The notes beneath the pieces are model-generated. The model saw nothing but the letters and a program-made list of their open reading frames with translations. It did no database searches and was not told the origin of the DNA. This document shows, piece by piece, positions 10,396-22,958 of a DNA stretch of 64,000 nt. This DNA comes from Aphanomyces cochlioides. Its lineage: Eukaryota; Oomycota; Saprolegniomycetes; Saprolegniales; Verrucalvaceae. The stretch spans positions 1,488,001 through 1,552,000 of the forward strand of contig JAHQRK010000016.1 in NCBI GenBank assembly GCA_019828595.1. The letters are read 5' to 3'. Position 1 is the stretch's first letter. The number at the start of each line of letters is the position of its first letter. The translations under genes were made by a program, and so were the position numbers.

Positions 10396-10541
10396 GTGAG
10401 CTAACGGCTCACTCACTTCATCTCCTGTTCAATGACCACTTTGCCATATTCTGTTTTCCAAGTTCTATTTATACAGTACGAGGCAAATTAGTAAGTCATT
10501 AGGGCCTTTGCTCAAAAATAAGGTTAATACAACTCATTTAA

Positions 10542-10953
10542 CCACTCCATGAACGCCGACGAAATTGATCCCCTCGATTTGGAGGACGATCAACTCTAAG
10601 GCTTCTATCCCCTGCTTCAATCCATTTCAACCTCCCCTCTGACCCCTCCATTCTACTCATTTTCATCTGTACTCGTGATGAGTGACAACAACTTCTCCGA
10701 TGTCCCAACTGAACTCGTGGACTGGGACCCACAAATCATCTCCCTCAACACCAATGGCTTCTCCAACAGTCATCGGTACATCCTCGACAAACTATCAAGT
10801 GTTCACGACGTTTCCTTTATCCAAGAAACCCGTTTCCGCACGCCAAGTCTCCACGACCGTGTTGCGTTCCATTGGCAACGCATCACAAACCACGAAGGCT
10901 CTTTGTTCTTTGAAGAGCCTATTTACCCTGAAGTATCCACGTCGCCAGCCACT
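10542..10953 (+). mobile_element. LINE copy O, left part (interrupted by B and N)
   Basis: Starts with the last 58 bp of ORF1 (TAA at 10597-10599), followed by the spacer and the first 92 codons of ORF2 from ATG 10678. It breaks at 10953 where N is inserted. The last 17 bp, CCACGTCGCCAGCCACT (10937-10953), are repeated at 13042-13058 on the other side of N. The part of O upstream of 10542 is expected to lie before the window, beyond A and B. Confidence 0.88.
10678..10953 (+). pseudogene. ORF2 N-terminal fragment of copy O
   Basis: Codes for the first part of the EEP endonuclease, with SLNTNGF and FIQETRF, up to the STSPAT stretch. It is then interrupted by the insertion of N. Reading on into N in this frame stops at 11046. 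The coding sequence resumes at 13042. Confidence 0.85.
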
Positions 10954-12895
10954 ACGGCAACACTCCAACTATGGCATCAAGTGTGGGGATCGCTACCACA
11001 CTGGGAGTTACTTTGCCGACGACTCGCAACTCTATGCGGCAAATGAGACGTGCCTCCACCGGCAGCTTGCATTGGTTCAAACCTTTTGCGACAAGTCTGG
11101 TTTCCGACTCAACGTAGACAAGACCCAAATTCTGACCTACAGCCAGTTGAATGGGAACCTTGCCTCACTACAAGTTACTTCCGACAGTCCCGTGAAGGCT
11201 CTTGGTATCTTGGTTGCGCCCAATCTTTCTCCATTGGCACGTTTCAATTACGTGTTTGAGAAGTTTGTGGCTCGCTTGTCTTTGTGGCTCTACAAGGCTC
11301 GAACCATGGCCGGAAAAGTCACTATCCTGCACAGCATATGTCTGCCTGTGTTATGGTACCAACTGGCTTTTGTCCCTGCCGACAAAGACCTGGCCAAAAA
11401 GATCGACAAGGCCATGCTTCAATTTATGCATGGTGAAGAAATCAACCCATCCTTCTCTGTCCATGGCCTCCGTTTGATCAAAAAGGAGATCATATTCATG
11501 CCGAAGAAGTCCGGTGGCTTAGGCCTGCACCATGCACTTGCTTTATGGCAACAACACAACCGCTCTGTCATGATCAGATGCATTCAAGCCATCACCACCC
11601 CACCCCACAAGTCTGCCATGTCCGCCTGGATTACGCCGGGCTATACTCTCCTCGAGAAGGCTTTTCATCCATGGGGTTCCCCCCGAGATCTCCTCTTGGC
11701 AAATGGCTCTTCTGCATTCATCAGACAACTGTACAAGAATCCCAATATCACTCCAATGTGGAAAGCCTTATTGAGTAGCTGGTTTGAATCCCGCTGGACT
11801 CCGTACGGCTGTCCAAATCACATCTCATCTTTGGATGTTCCCCTTTGGCACAACTCGTATCTGCCTGGACTCGAAGACCTATACGATCAGTGCTCTACAT
11901 CGACGCAAGACCAAGCCAATGTATTGGCTTCGCTTCACATCACGAAGTTGTCGCATTTGTTGACTCCGTGTCAGCGAGTTTGGCCAGCTTCGATCTTGTT
12001 CGACAAAATCAACCGTGCCTGCCGCCAAGCCAATTTTGTCCCTCCAACGAAACAATGGATCTCAATCTTGGTGACCAAGTTATCACGATTGTTTGAGATT
12101 GTTTCTGAAGAGGATGCTCCCGTGTTCCACTTGCCGACGCCAAGCTCTGAATGGATGGAATGGCACTGGATGATTCACCCTGACTCGAGTCCGATCTTGT
12201 TGGCGCTTGCGACTTCGAAATCGGCTAAGATCAGAGCTTCTCCAGCTGTCAGCTCGTCCATTCTTCCTACCAAGCATCTCAACCTGCCATCCAACTTTTA
12301 CGAAGACCCCAAGCGCCTTACCCAACTTGCCGCCTTCCTCCAACCCGACCACATTCTCCCTCGATATGGAGAGTTCATTTTCAAGACCCTTCTCCGCGCC
12401 AACGCCATGCAATATCTGTTTCAGTACCAAGACCCCAAGCCGACGTGTGTCTTCTGTCGTGTCAATGAGACGTACGAGCATTTCCTGTTCTCTTGTGGAT
12501 ATGGTCAATCTGTTTGGTATTCCTTCAAGACAATCCAGCGACTGCTCGAGTGTTCCTTTCCGTCCACGTGTCTGGAAATGTTCTACGAGACGCCCAAGCC
12601 GTCCGATGGATACTACATCCGTGGCTATCTGAAGATCTGGCCGATTGTCCGAGCCTGCGTGTATTATCAAATATGGCTCCAACGTGCCGATCGCACCTTT
12701 CGACCCGACTTCACAGCGAAGAGTCCGATGGAAGTTGCCATTCATGCTGCCTCTTTGATCAAGCTACATCTACAACAGCTCCTGGTTGATCTCCCTCTCA
12801 AGAAGGGATACACCAAGGTATTCAATGTGCTCAAGCATCTATCTTCGGACCCCTGGTTACATCAACACGCCATTCCTGACAGCGTCGTTTCATGA
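10954..12895 (+). pseudogene. ORF2 C-terminal remnant of N (RT motif C to stop)
   Basis: 647 codons in the ORF2 frame from RQHSNYGIKCGD through YFADD to the normal TGA at 12895, zinc motif included. It lacks the endonuclease and RT motifs 0-B. By chance the upstream sequence of O is open in the same frame but is out of frame for O's own ORF2. This creates an artificial 737-codon ORF from 10682 whose first ~91 residues are not LINE protein. Confidence 0.85.
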
Positions 12896-13041
12896 GTGAG
12901 CTAACGGCTCACTCACTTCATCTCCTGTTCAATGACCACTTTGCCATATTCTGTTTTCCAAGTTCTATTTATACAGTACGAGGCAAATTAGTAAGTCATT
13001 AGGGCCTTTGCTCAAAAATAAGGTTAATACAACTCATTTAA
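10954..13041 (+). mobile_element. 5'-truncated LINE copy N, nested in O
   Basis: A 2088-bp insertion beginning within ORF2 (ACGGCAACAC, between RT motifs B and C) and ending with the family 3' terminus. It is flanked by a perfect 17-bp target-site duplication, CCACGTCGCCAGCCACT (10937-10953 and 13042-13058). This is a clean record of endonuclease-dependent insertion of one copy into the ORF2 of another in the same orientation. Confidence 0.93.
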
Positions 13042-16000
13042 CCACGTCGCCAGCCACTGGAGGTCTGGCTACGTTGATACATCCTCACTCTTCTTTGAAG
13101 AACGCCACTCAAGTCCCTCATGACAACTCAGTGCTTCGTGGTCGTTATCTACAAGTGCGATGTACTCTGGGTCCACTGACAGTCGTTCTCCACAATATCT
13201 ATGCGCCGGCAGCCTTCCAAGAACGAGCAAGTTACTTCGAAGAATTGCCACGCGACTTTCCTCCACATGCGCTCCACATTGTTGGAGGAGATTTCAACTG
13301 CACTCTCAACAAAGATTTGGATTCGTTGAGACCCAGTACCTCCACCATGGCCGGCACCCTTCAACTGGAACAATGGATGCACAGTTTGTCTCTGGTGGAT
13401 CTGTTTCGCCGTCAAAACCCCGTGGCACGAGCCTTCACAAGTCCCACACTCACCAACCGACTTGACTACATCTTTTGTTCGTCCACCTTGGCGGGTCTTC
13501 GTCATTGGAAGGCGACGCACATGCCACACGTTCCACAGGCTGACCACGTGGCTTGTCGTATCATCACAAAGCGTCAAACATTGCGCCATGGCTCTGGATC
13601 ATGGAAAGCTCCAACTTGGCTACTTCGTCTACCACGAGCGGCCGAGATTGTTCATGGATGTCTGGATCGATTTTTGGACAAGTCTCCAACATTCCACAAT
13701 ATCTCCAAGGCCTACGACATACTGGTCAATGATATCCGCTCCCAACTCAAAGAATTCCATTCTCAACGATTGGAGAAACAACGTCTGCCGTTGAAGAAGT
13801 TAGCTGTCGAGATCGCTTCGCTTTTGCAAGTCCCCAACATGCGTCAAGATTCAGTGCTGGTGGATCGAGTGCGAGACCTTCAAAAGCAAATTCACGAGCT
13901 GCAAGATCGAGACAAGCAGTTTCGTCAAGACCAGGCGTTCCAACTTCACTTGTACAAAGCAGAGCGCTCGTCCAAGTTCCACTTCATGTCCCCTGTCCCT
14001 ACCCCTTGAAGAAGACAGTCTTCAAAGAGTTGGTGGATGTCAATGGAAATGTTGTCTCCAATCAACAAGGCATGTCTGACGTCCTGGTCGACTACTACAA
14101 GGACTTGTTTGCAGCTCCCGAGGTGCAGCGATCTGGAGACGAAGTGTCGTCATTTCTGACCCCATTGACTCGACACAAGCAACTGCCAGAGCAAGCCCAG
14201 AAAGAGCTGTCGGCTCCCTTGCGCGCCAACGAGTTCTATCATGCTATTCGACACAGCAGTTCGAACTCAGCGCCAGGTCCCAACGCTCTGCCATTCGAAG
14301 TCCTCAAACTTGCACCTCACAAGTGGTCGTTGGTATTGGAGCTGCTATTCACACACCAGCTCCATTCTCACCCTCGCTTGACTCCCATGCAACTTGTCAG
14401 TACGCTGGTGTTGCTGCACAAGAAAGGCCCCAAGTCACAGGCCAAGAACTATCGGCCCATTAGCCTACTCAACACGGATGTGAAAATCCTGACGAGTATT
14501 CTGGCTTATCGACTCCAGCGCCACATTCGACACATCATCCACCCGGACCAGCAAGGCTTTATCCGTCGAAGCAATATCCAAACCAATATTGCACGACTGG
14601 ATGACATGCTGCACCACATCAAACTACACAGTCCGTCCTCGATGGTGGCACTGCTTGACTTTGAGAAAGCTTTTGATCGCGTGGACCACGCGTACTTGCT
14701 CCGCGTCCTCCGTCACTATGGCTTTCCCGAAACCTTTGTTGACATGGTTCGCGTACTGTACTCGGGCCGCAAGTCTCGCATCTTGGTGAACGGCTTCTTG
14801 TCCAAGCCAGTTCACATCTCACGCGGTGTGTTGCAAGGTGATCCACTGTCGCCACTTCTGTTTGTGATCGCTTTAGAAGCGATGTGCCAACTCCTACGGC
14901 AACACTCCAACTATGGCATCAAGTGTGGGGATCGCTACCACACTGGGAGTTACTTTGCCGACGACTCGCAACTCTATGCGGCAAATGAGACGTGCCTCCA
15001 CCGGCAGCTTGCATTGGTTCAAACCTTTTGCGACAAGTCTGGTTTCCGACTCAACGTAGACAAGACCCAAATTCTGACCTACAGCCAGTTGAATGGGAAC
15101 CTTGCCTCACTACAAGTTACTTCCGACAGTCCCGTGAAGGCTCTTGGTATCTTGGTTGCGCCCAATCTTTCTCCATTGGCACGTTTCAATTACGTGTTTG
15201 AGAAGTTTGTGGCTCGCTTGTCTTTGTGGCTCTACAAGGCTCGAACCATGGCCGGAAAAGTCACTATCCTGCAAAGCATATGTCTGCCTGTGGTATGGTA
15301 CCAACTGGCTTTTGTCCCTGCCGACAAAGACCTGGCCAAAAAGATCGACAAGGCCATGCTTCAATTTATGCATGGTGAAGAAATCAACCCATCCTTCTCT
15401 GTCCATGGCCTCCGTTTGATCAAAAAGGAGATCATATTCATGCCGAAGAAGTCCGGTGGCTTAGGCCTGCACCATGCACTTGCTTTATGGCAACAACACA
15501 ACCGCTCTGTCATGATCAGATGCATTCAAGCCATCACCACCCCACCCCACAAGTCTGCCATGTCCGCCTGGATTACGCCGGGCTATACTCTCCTCGAGAA
15601 GGCTTTTCATCCATGGGGTTCCCCCCGAGATCTCCTCTTGGCAAATGGCTCTTCTGCATTCATCAGACAACTGTACAAGAATCCCAATATCACTCCAATG
15701 TGGAAAGCCTTATTGAGTAGCTGGTTTGAATCCCGCTGGACTCCGTACGGCTGTCCAAATCACATCTCATCTTTGGATGTTCCCCTTTGGCACAACTCGT
15801 ATCTGCCTGGACTCGAAGACCTATACGATCAGTGCTCTACATCGACGCAAGACCAAGCCAATGTATTGGCTTCGCTTCACATCACGAAGTTGTCGCATTT
15901 GTTGACTCCGTGTCAGCGAGTTTGGCCAGCTTCGATCTTGTTCGACAAAATCAACCGTGCCTGCCGCCAAGCCAATTTTGTCCCTCCAACGAAACAATGG

Positions 16001-16837
16001 ATCTCAATCTTGGTGACCAAGTTATCACGATTGTTTGAGATTGTTTCTGAAGAGGATGCTCCCGTGTTCCACTTGCCGACGCCAAGCTCTGAATGGATGG
16101 AATGGCACTGGATGATTCACCCTGACTCGAGTCCGATCTTGTTGGCGCTTGCGACTTCGAAATCGGCTAAGATCAGAGCTTCTCCAGCTGTCAGCTCGTC
16201 CATTCTTCCTACCAAGCATCTCAACCTGCCATCCAACTTTTACGAAGACCCCAAGCGCCTTACCCAACTTGCCGCCTTCCTCCAACCCGACCACATTCTC
16301 CCTCGATATGGAGAGTTCATTTTCAAGACCCTTCTCCGCGCCAACGCCATGCAATATCTGTTTCAGTACCAAGACCCCAAGCCGACGTGTGTCTTCTGTC
16401 GTGTCAATGAGACGTACGAGCATTTCCTGTTCTCTTGTGGATATGGTCAATCTGTTTGGTATTTCTTCAAGGCGATCCAGCGACTGCTCGAGTGTTCCTT
16501 TCCGTCCACGTGTCTGGAAATGTTCTACGAGACGCCCAAGCCGTCCGATGGATACTACATCCGTGGCTATCTGAAGATCTGGCCGATTGTCCGAGCCTGC
16601 GTGTATTATCAAATATGGCTCCAACGTGCCGATCGCACCTTTCGACCCGACCTCACAGCGAAGAGTCCGATGGAAGTTGCCATTCATGCTGCCTCTTTGA
16701 TCAAGCTACATCTACAACAGCTCCTGGTTGATCTCCCTCTCAAGAAGGGATACACCAAGGTATTCAATGTGCTCAAGCATCTATCTTCGGACCCCTGGTT
16801 ACGTCAACACATCATTCCTGACAGCGTCGTTTCATGA
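13042..16837 (+). pseudogene. ORF2 of copy O, main part, frameshifted
   Basis: Endonuclease from TSPATGGLATL onwards, then RT and zinc motif, ending at TGA 16837. A run of five C present in other copies is four C here (14002-14005), which shifts the frame and gives a stop at 14007-14009. From 14006 on the RT frame is open for 943 codons. With the N insertion this ORF2 carries two independent lesions and is dead. The homopolymer indel could also be a sequencing error. Confidence 0.88.
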
Positions 16838-16984
16838 GTGAGCATGACGGCTCACTCACTTCATCTCCTGTTCAATGACCACTTTGCCATATTCTGTTTT
16901 CCAAGTTCTATTTATACAGTACGAGGCAAATTAGTAAGTCATTAGGGCCTTTGCTCAAAAATAAGGTTAATACAACTCATTTAA
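13042..16984 (+). mobile_element. LINE copy O, right part
   Basis: Continues the ORF2 of O after the target-site duplication and ends at 16984 with the family 3' terminus. The following flank is satellite beginning CCACTTTTTCTCCACT, so O had been inserted in the satellite. Its 3' UTR has an unusual extra base in the hairpin loop (GAGCATGACGGCTC), shared only with S1. Confidence 0.9.
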
Positions 16985-17907
16985 CCACTTTTTCTCCACT
17001 TTTGGTACCCACGTGCCACATGCACATCTCGACCCCATCGAGATACCCACTCGCCACGTCTGGCATGTTTGAAAGGTGTCATGCTCGTGTGGTGGACGAC
17101 CAAGCATCAACTTGGTCCGAAATCAACACGCGAGAGTCCCAAGCATACCCCACAAAATGCATCTCGATGCCACTTTTTCTCCACTTTTGGTACCCACGTG
17201 CCACATGCACATCTCGACCCCATCGAGATACCCACTCGCCACGTCTGGCATGTTTGAAAGTGCTCGTGTGGTGGACGACCAAGCATCAACTTGGTCCGAA
17301 ATCAACACGCGAGAGTCCCAAGCATACCCCACAAAATGCATCTCGATGCCACTTTTTCTCCACTTTTGGTACCCACGTGCCACATGCATATCTCGACCCC
17401 ATCGAGATACCCACTCGCCACGTCTGGCATGTTTGAAAGTGCTCGTGTGGTGGACGACCAAGCATCAACTTGGTCCGAAATCAACACGCGAGAGTCCCAA
17501 GCATACCCCACAAAATGCATCTCGATGCCACTTTTTCTCCACTTTTGGTACCCACGTGCCACATGCATATCTCGACCCCATCGAGACACCCACTCGCCAC
17601 GTCTGGCATGTTTGAAAGGTGTCATGCTCGTGTGGTGGACGACCAAGCATCAACTTGGTCCGAAATCAACACGCGATAGTCCCAAGCATACCCCACAAAA
17701 TGCATCTCGATGCCACTTTTTCTCCACTTTTGGTACCCACGTGCCACATGCATATCTCGACCCCATCGAGACACCCACTCGCCACGTCTGGCATGTTTGA
17801 AAGTGCTCGTGTGGTGGACGACCAAGCATCAACTTGGTCCGAAATCAACACGCGAGAGTCCCAAGCATACCCCACAAAATGCATCTCGATGCCACTTTTT
17901 CTCCACT
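16985..17907 (+). repeat. Satellite block 1 (five monomers, 185/179 bp)
   Basis: Five tandem monomers, judged from the spacing of TTTTGGTACCCACGTG at 17000, 17185, 17364, 17543 and 17728: 185, 179, 179 and 185 bp, the last one 179 bp. The two lengths differ by a 6-bp indel after CATGTTTGAAAG. Each monomer holds dyads: TCTCGA-CCCCA-TCGAGA, GCATC-TC-GATGC and CCAAG-N6-CTTGG. Long ORFs crossing the block are by-products of its lack of stops; 179 is not a multiple of three and the same sequence reads in several frames. No gene is seen. Confidence 0.93.
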
Positions 17908-18730
17908 ATCGGCTAAGATCAGAGCTTCTCCAGCTGTCAGCTCGTCCATTCTTCCTACCAAGCATCTCAACCTGCCATCCAACTTTTACGAAGACCCCAA
18001 GCGCCTTACCCAACTTGCCGCCTTCCTCCAACCCGACCACATTCTCCCTCGATATGGAGAGTTCATTTTCAAGACCCTTCTCCGCGCCAACGCCATGCAA
18101 TATCTGTTTCAGTACCAAGACCCCAAGCCGACGTGTGTCTTCTGTCGTGTCAATGAGACGTACGAGCATTTCCTGTTCTCTTGTGGATATGGTCAATCTG
18201 TTTGGTATTTCTTCAAGGCGATCCAGCGACTGCTCGAGTGTTCCTTTCCGTCCACGTGTCTGGAAATGTTCTACGAGACGCCCAAGCCGTCCGATGGATA
18301 CTACATCCGTGGCTATCTGAAGATCTGGCCGATTGTCCGAGCCTGCGTGTATTATCAAATATGGCTCCAACGTGCCGATCGCACCTTTCGACCCGACCTC
18401 ACAGCGAAGAGTCCGATGGAAGTTGCCATTCATGCTGCCTCTTTGATCAAGCTACATCTACAACAGCTCCTGGTTGATCTCCCTCTCAAGAAGGGATACA
18501 CCAAGGTATTCAATGTGCTCAAGCATCTATCTTCGGACCCCTGGTTACGTCAACACATCATTCCTGACAGCGTCGTTTCATGAGTGAGCATGACGGCTCA
18601 CTCACTTCATCTCCTGTTCAATGACCACTTTGCCATATTCTGTTTTCCAAGTTCTATTTATACAGTACGAGGCAAATTAGTAAGTCATTAGGGCCTTTGC
18701 TCAAAAATAAGGTTAATACAACTCATTTAA
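17908..18730 (+). mobile_element. 5'-truncated LINE copy S1 in satellite
   Basis: 823-bp 3' fragment starting at ATCGGCTAAG in late ORF2. It carries the last ~224 codons of ORF2 (17909-18583, zinc motif included) and the 3' UTR. Target-site duplication CCACTTTTTCTCCACT (16 bp) at 17892-17907 and 18731-18746. The ORF2 remnant is in frame with the satellite upstream, giving an artificial 249-codon ORF. Its 3' end carries the same private variants as copy O (CACATCATTCC and GAGCATGACGG). Confidence 0.93.
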
Positions 18731-19653
18731 CCACTTTTTCTCCACTTTTGGTACCCACGTGCCACATGCACATCTCGACCCCATCGAGATACCCACTCGC
18801 CACGTCTGGCATGTTTGAAAGGTGTCATGCTCGTGTGGTGGACGACCAAGCATCAACTTGGTCCGAAATCAACACGCGAGAGTCCCAAGCATACCCCACA
18901 AAATGCATCTCGATGCCACTTTTTCTCCACTTTTGGTACCCACGTGCCACATGCACATCTCGACCCCATCGAGATACCCACTCGCCACGTCTGGCATGTT
19001 TGAAAGTGCTCGTGTGGTGGACGACCAAGCATCAACTTGGTCCGAAATCAACACGCGAGAGTCCCAAGCATACCCCACAAAATGCATCTCGATGCCACTT
19101 TTTCTCCACTTTTGGTACCCACGTGCCACATGCATATCTCGACCCCATCGAGATACCCACTCGCCACGTCTGGCATGTTTGAAAGTGCTCGTGTGGTGGA
19201 CGACCAAGCATCAACTTGGTCCGAAATCAACACGCGAGAGTCCCAAGCATACCCCACAAAATGCATCTCGATGCCACTTTTTCTCCACTTTTGGTACCCA
19301 CGTGCCACATGCATATCTCGACCCCATCGAGACACCCACTCGCCACGTCTGGCATGTTTGAAAGGTGTCATGCTCGTGTGGTGGACGACCAAGCATCAAC
19401 TTGGTCCGAAATCAACACGCGATAGTCCCAAGCATACCCCACAAAATGCATCTCGATGCCACTTTTTCTCCACTTTTGGTACCCACGTGCCACATGCATA
19501 TCTCGACCCCATCGAGACACCCACTCGCCACGTCTGGCATGTTTGAAAGTGCTCGTGTGGTGGACGACCAAGCATCAACTTGGTCCGAAATCAACACGCG
19601 AGAGTCCCAAGCATACCCCACAAAATGCATCTCGATGCCACTTTTTCTCCACT
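18731..19653 (+). repeat. Satellite block 2
   Basis: Same monomer order as block 1 (185, 179, 179, 185, 179) and the same private variants at the same places (GAGACACCC, GCGATAGTCCC). It is therefore a duplicate of block 1, not an independent array. Confidence 0.93.
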
Positions 19654-20475
19654 ATCGGCTAAGATCAGAGCTTCTCCAGCTGTCAGCTCGTCCATTCTTC
19701 CTACCAAGCATCTCAACCTGCCATCCAACTTTTACGAAGACCCCAAGCGCCTTACCCAACTTGCCGCCTTCCTCCAACCCGACCACATTCTCCCTCGATA
19801 TGGAGAGTTCATTTTCAAGACCCTTCTCCGCGCCAACGCCATGCAATATCTGTTTCAGTACCAAGACCCCAAGCCGACGTGTGTCTTCTGTCGTGTCAAT
19901 GAGACGTACGAGCATTTCCTGTTCTCTTGTGGATATGGTCAATCTGTTTGGTATTTCTTCAAGGCGATCCAGCGACTGCTCGAGTGTTCCTTTCCGTCCA
20001 CGTGTCTGGAAATGTTCTACGAGACGCCCAAGCCGTCCGATGGATACTACATCCGTGGCTATCTGAAGATCTGGCCGATTGTCCGAGCCTGCGTGTATTA
20101 TCAAATATGGCTCCAACGTGCCGATCGCACCTTTCGACCCGACCTCACAGCGAAGAGTCCGATGGAAGTTGCCATTCATGCTGCCTCTTTGATCAAGCTA
20201 CATCTACAACAGCTCCTGGTTGATCTCCCTCTCAAGAAGGGATACACCAAGGTATTCAATGTGCTCAAGCATCTATCTTCGGACCCCTGGTTACGTCAAC
20301 ACGCCATTCCTGACAGCGTCGTTTCATGAGTGAGCTAACGGCTCACTCACTTCATCTCCTGTTCAATGACCACTTTGCCATATTCTGTTTTCCAAGTTCT
20401 ATTTATACAGTACGAGGCAAATTAGTAAGTCATTAGGGCCTTTGCTCAAAAATAAGGTTAATACAACTCATTTAA
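19654..20475 (+). mobile_element. 5'-truncated LINE copy S2
   Basis: Same 5' truncation and same flanks as S1, so it descends from the same insertion. ORF2 remnant 19655-20329. The 3' UTR hairpin here is the common form GAGTGAGC-TAACG-GCTCACTC. Confidence 0.92.
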
Positions 20476-21213
20476 CCACTTTTTCTCCACTTTTGGTACC
20501 CACGTGCCACATGCACATCTCGACCCCATCGAGATACCCACTCGCCACGTCTGGCATGTTTGAAAGGTGTCATGCTCGTGTGGTGGACGACCAAGCATCA
20601 ACTTGGTCCGAAATCAACACGCGAGAGTCCCAAGCATACCCCACAAAATGCATCTCGATGCCACTTTTTCTCCACTTTTGGTACCCACGTGCCACATGCA
20701 CATCTCGACCCCATCGAGATACCCACTCGCCACGTCTGGCATGTTTGAAAGTGCTCGTGTGGTGGACGACCAAGCATCAACTTGGTCCGAAATCAACACG
20801 CGAGAGTCCCAAGCATACCCCACAAAATGCATCTCGATGCCACTTTTTCTCCACTTTTGGTACCCACGTGCCACATGCACATCTCGACCCCATCGAGATA
20901 CCCACTCGCCACGTCTGGCATGTTTGAAAGTGCTCGTGTGGTGGACGACCAAGCATCAACTTGGTCCGAAATCAACACGCGAGAGTCCCAAGCATACCCC
21001 ACAAAATGCATCTCGATGCCACTTTTTCTCCACTTTTGGTACCCACGTGCCACATGCACATCTCGACCCCATCGAGATACCCACTCGCCACGTCTGGCAT
21101 GTTTGAAAGTGCTCGTGTGGTGGACGACCAAGCATCAACTTGGTCCGAAATCAACACGCGAGAGTCCCAAGCATACCCCACAAAATGCATCTCGATGCCA
21201 CTTTTTCTCCACT
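20476..21213 (+). repeat. Satellite block 3 (four monomers)
   Basis: One 185-bp monomer followed by three of 179 bp, ending with the 16-bp target sequence at S3. All monomers have the GCACATCTCG variant. Confidence 0.92.
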
Positions 21214-22034
21214 ATCGGCTAAGATCAGAGCTTCTCCAGCTGTCAGCTCGTCCATTCTTCCTACCAAGCATCTCAACCTGCCATCCAACTTTTACGAAGA
21301 CCCCAAGCGCCTTACCCAACTTGCCGCCTTCCTCCAACCCGACCACATCCTCCCTCGATATGGAGAGTTCATTTTCAAGACCCTTCTCCGCGCCAACGCC
21401 ATGCAATATCTGTTTCAGTACCAAGACCCCAAGCCGACGTGTGTCTTCTGTCGTGTCAATGAGACGTACGAGCATTTCCTGTTCTCTTGTGGATATGGTC
21501 AATCTGTTTGGTATTTCTTCAAGGCGATCCAGCGACTGCTCGAGTGTTCCTTTCCGTCCACGTGTCTGGAAATGTTCTACGAGACGCCCAAGCCGTCCGA
21601 TGGATACTACATCCGTGGCTATCTGAAGATCTGGCCGATTGTCCGAGCCTGCGTGTATTATCAAATATGGCTCCAACGTGCCGATCGCACCTTTCGACCC
21701 GACCTCACAGCGAAGAGTCCGATGGAAGTTGCCATTCATGCTGCCTCTTTGATCAAGCTACACTACAACAGCTCCTGGTTGATCTCCCTCTCAAGAAGGG
21801 ATACACCAAGGTATTCAATGTGCTCAAGCATCTATCTTCGGACCCCTGGTTACGTCAACACGCCATTCCTGACAGCGTCGTTTCATGAGTGAGCTAACGG
21901 CTCACTCACTTCATCTCCTGTTCAATGACCACTTTGCCATATTCTGTTTTCCAAGTTCTATTTATACAGTACGAGGCAAATTAGTAAGTCATTAGGGCCT
22001 TTGCTCAAAAATAAGGTTAATACAACTCATTTAA
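21214..22034 (+). mobile_element. 5'-truncated LINE copy S3, frameshifted
   Basis: S-type copy with a 1-bp deletion near 21762 (CTACACTACAAC instead of CTACATCTACAAC). The deletion splits the ORF2 remnant: the frame from 21215 shifts there, and the normal C-terminus to 21888 reads in another frame. Confidence 0.9.
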
Positions 22035-22258
22035 CCACTTTTTCTCCACTTTTGGTACCCACGTGCCACATGCACATCTCGACCCCATCGAGATACCCAC
22101 TCGCCACGTCTGGCATGTTTGAAAGGTGTCATGCTCGTGTGGTGGACGACCAAGCATCAACTTGGTCCGAAATCAACACGCGAGAGTCCCAAGCATACCC
22201 CACAAAATGCATCTCGATGCCACTTTTTCTCCACTTTTGGTACCCACGTGCCACATGC
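22035..22258 (+). repeat. Satellite block 4
   Basis: One 185-bp monomer plus part of the next, interrupted at CCACGTGCCACATGC (22244-22258) by a stub insertion. Confidence 0.9.
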
Positions 22259-22429
22259 CATTCCTAACAGCGTCGTTTCATGAGAGAGCTGACGGCTCAC
22301 TCACTTCATCTCCTGTCCAATGACCACTTTGCCATATCCTGTTTTCCAAGTTCTATTTATACAGTACGAGGCAAATTAGTAAGTCATTAGGGCCTTTGCT
22401 CAAAAATAAGGTTAATACAACTCATTTAA
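22259..22429 (+). mobile_element. 171-bp LINE stub (3' UTR only)
   Basis: Extreme 5' truncation: the last eight codons of ORF2 (stop 22281-22283) and the 3' UTR. Flanked by a 15-bp target-site duplication, CCACGTGCCACATGC (22244-22258 and 22430-22444). It carries its own variants (ATTCCTAACAG, GAGAGAGCTGAC, CTGTCCAATG, ATATCCTG), so it came from a somewhat diverged source copy. Confidence 0.93.
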
Positions 22430-22958
22430 CCACGTGCCACATGCACATCTCGACCCCATCGAGATACCCACTCGCCACGTCTGGCATGTTTGAAAGTGCT
22501 CGTGTGGTGGACGACCAAGCATCAACTTGGTCCGAAATCAACACGCGAGAGTCCCAAGCATACCCCACAAAATGCATCTCGATGCCACTTTTTCTCCACT
22601 TTTGGTACCCACGTGCCACATGCACATCTCGACCCCATCGAGATACCCACTCGCCACGTCTGGCATGTTTGAAAGTGCTCGTGTGGTGGACGACCAAGCA
22701 TCAACTTGGTCCGAAATCAACACGCGAGAGTCCCAAGCATACCCCACAAAATGCATCTCGATGCCACTTTTTCTCCACTTTTGGTACCCACGTGCCACAT
22801 GCACATCTCGACCCCATCGAGATACCCACTCGCCACGTCTGGCATGTTTGAAAGTGCTCGTGTGGTGGACGACCAAGCATCAACTTGGTCCGAAATCAAC
22901 ACGCGAGAGTCCCAAGCATACCCCACAAAATGCATCTCGATGCCACTTTTTCTCCACT
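22430..22958 (+). repeat. Satellite block 5
   Basis: Resumes at the duplicated target site after the stub and runs about three 179-bp monomers to the S4 insertion point. Confidence 0.9.

Larger units (their letters stand above)
5712..10541 (+). mobile_element. LINE copy B, starts inside ORF1
   Basis: It begins within ORF1 (TCAGCTCG at 5712), directly after the 3' end of A, and runs through a complete ORF2 to its own 3' end at 10541. The flank after it is the last part of another element's ORF1, beginning CCACTCCATG, so B was inserted into copy O. Its start lies within 2 bp of the truncation point of copy F. Confidence 0.9.

Noticed and set aside
10682..12895. 737-codon ORF as a distinct gene
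   Set aside because: The first ~91 residues are the wrong frame of ORF2 and the rest is the N remnant. It is an accident of insertion.
17834..18583. 249-codon satellite-ORF2 fusion ORFs (one per S copy) as new genes
   Set aside because: All descend from one insertion that happened to keep the frame. There is no start context or independent sign of coding selection; two copies carry frameshifts.
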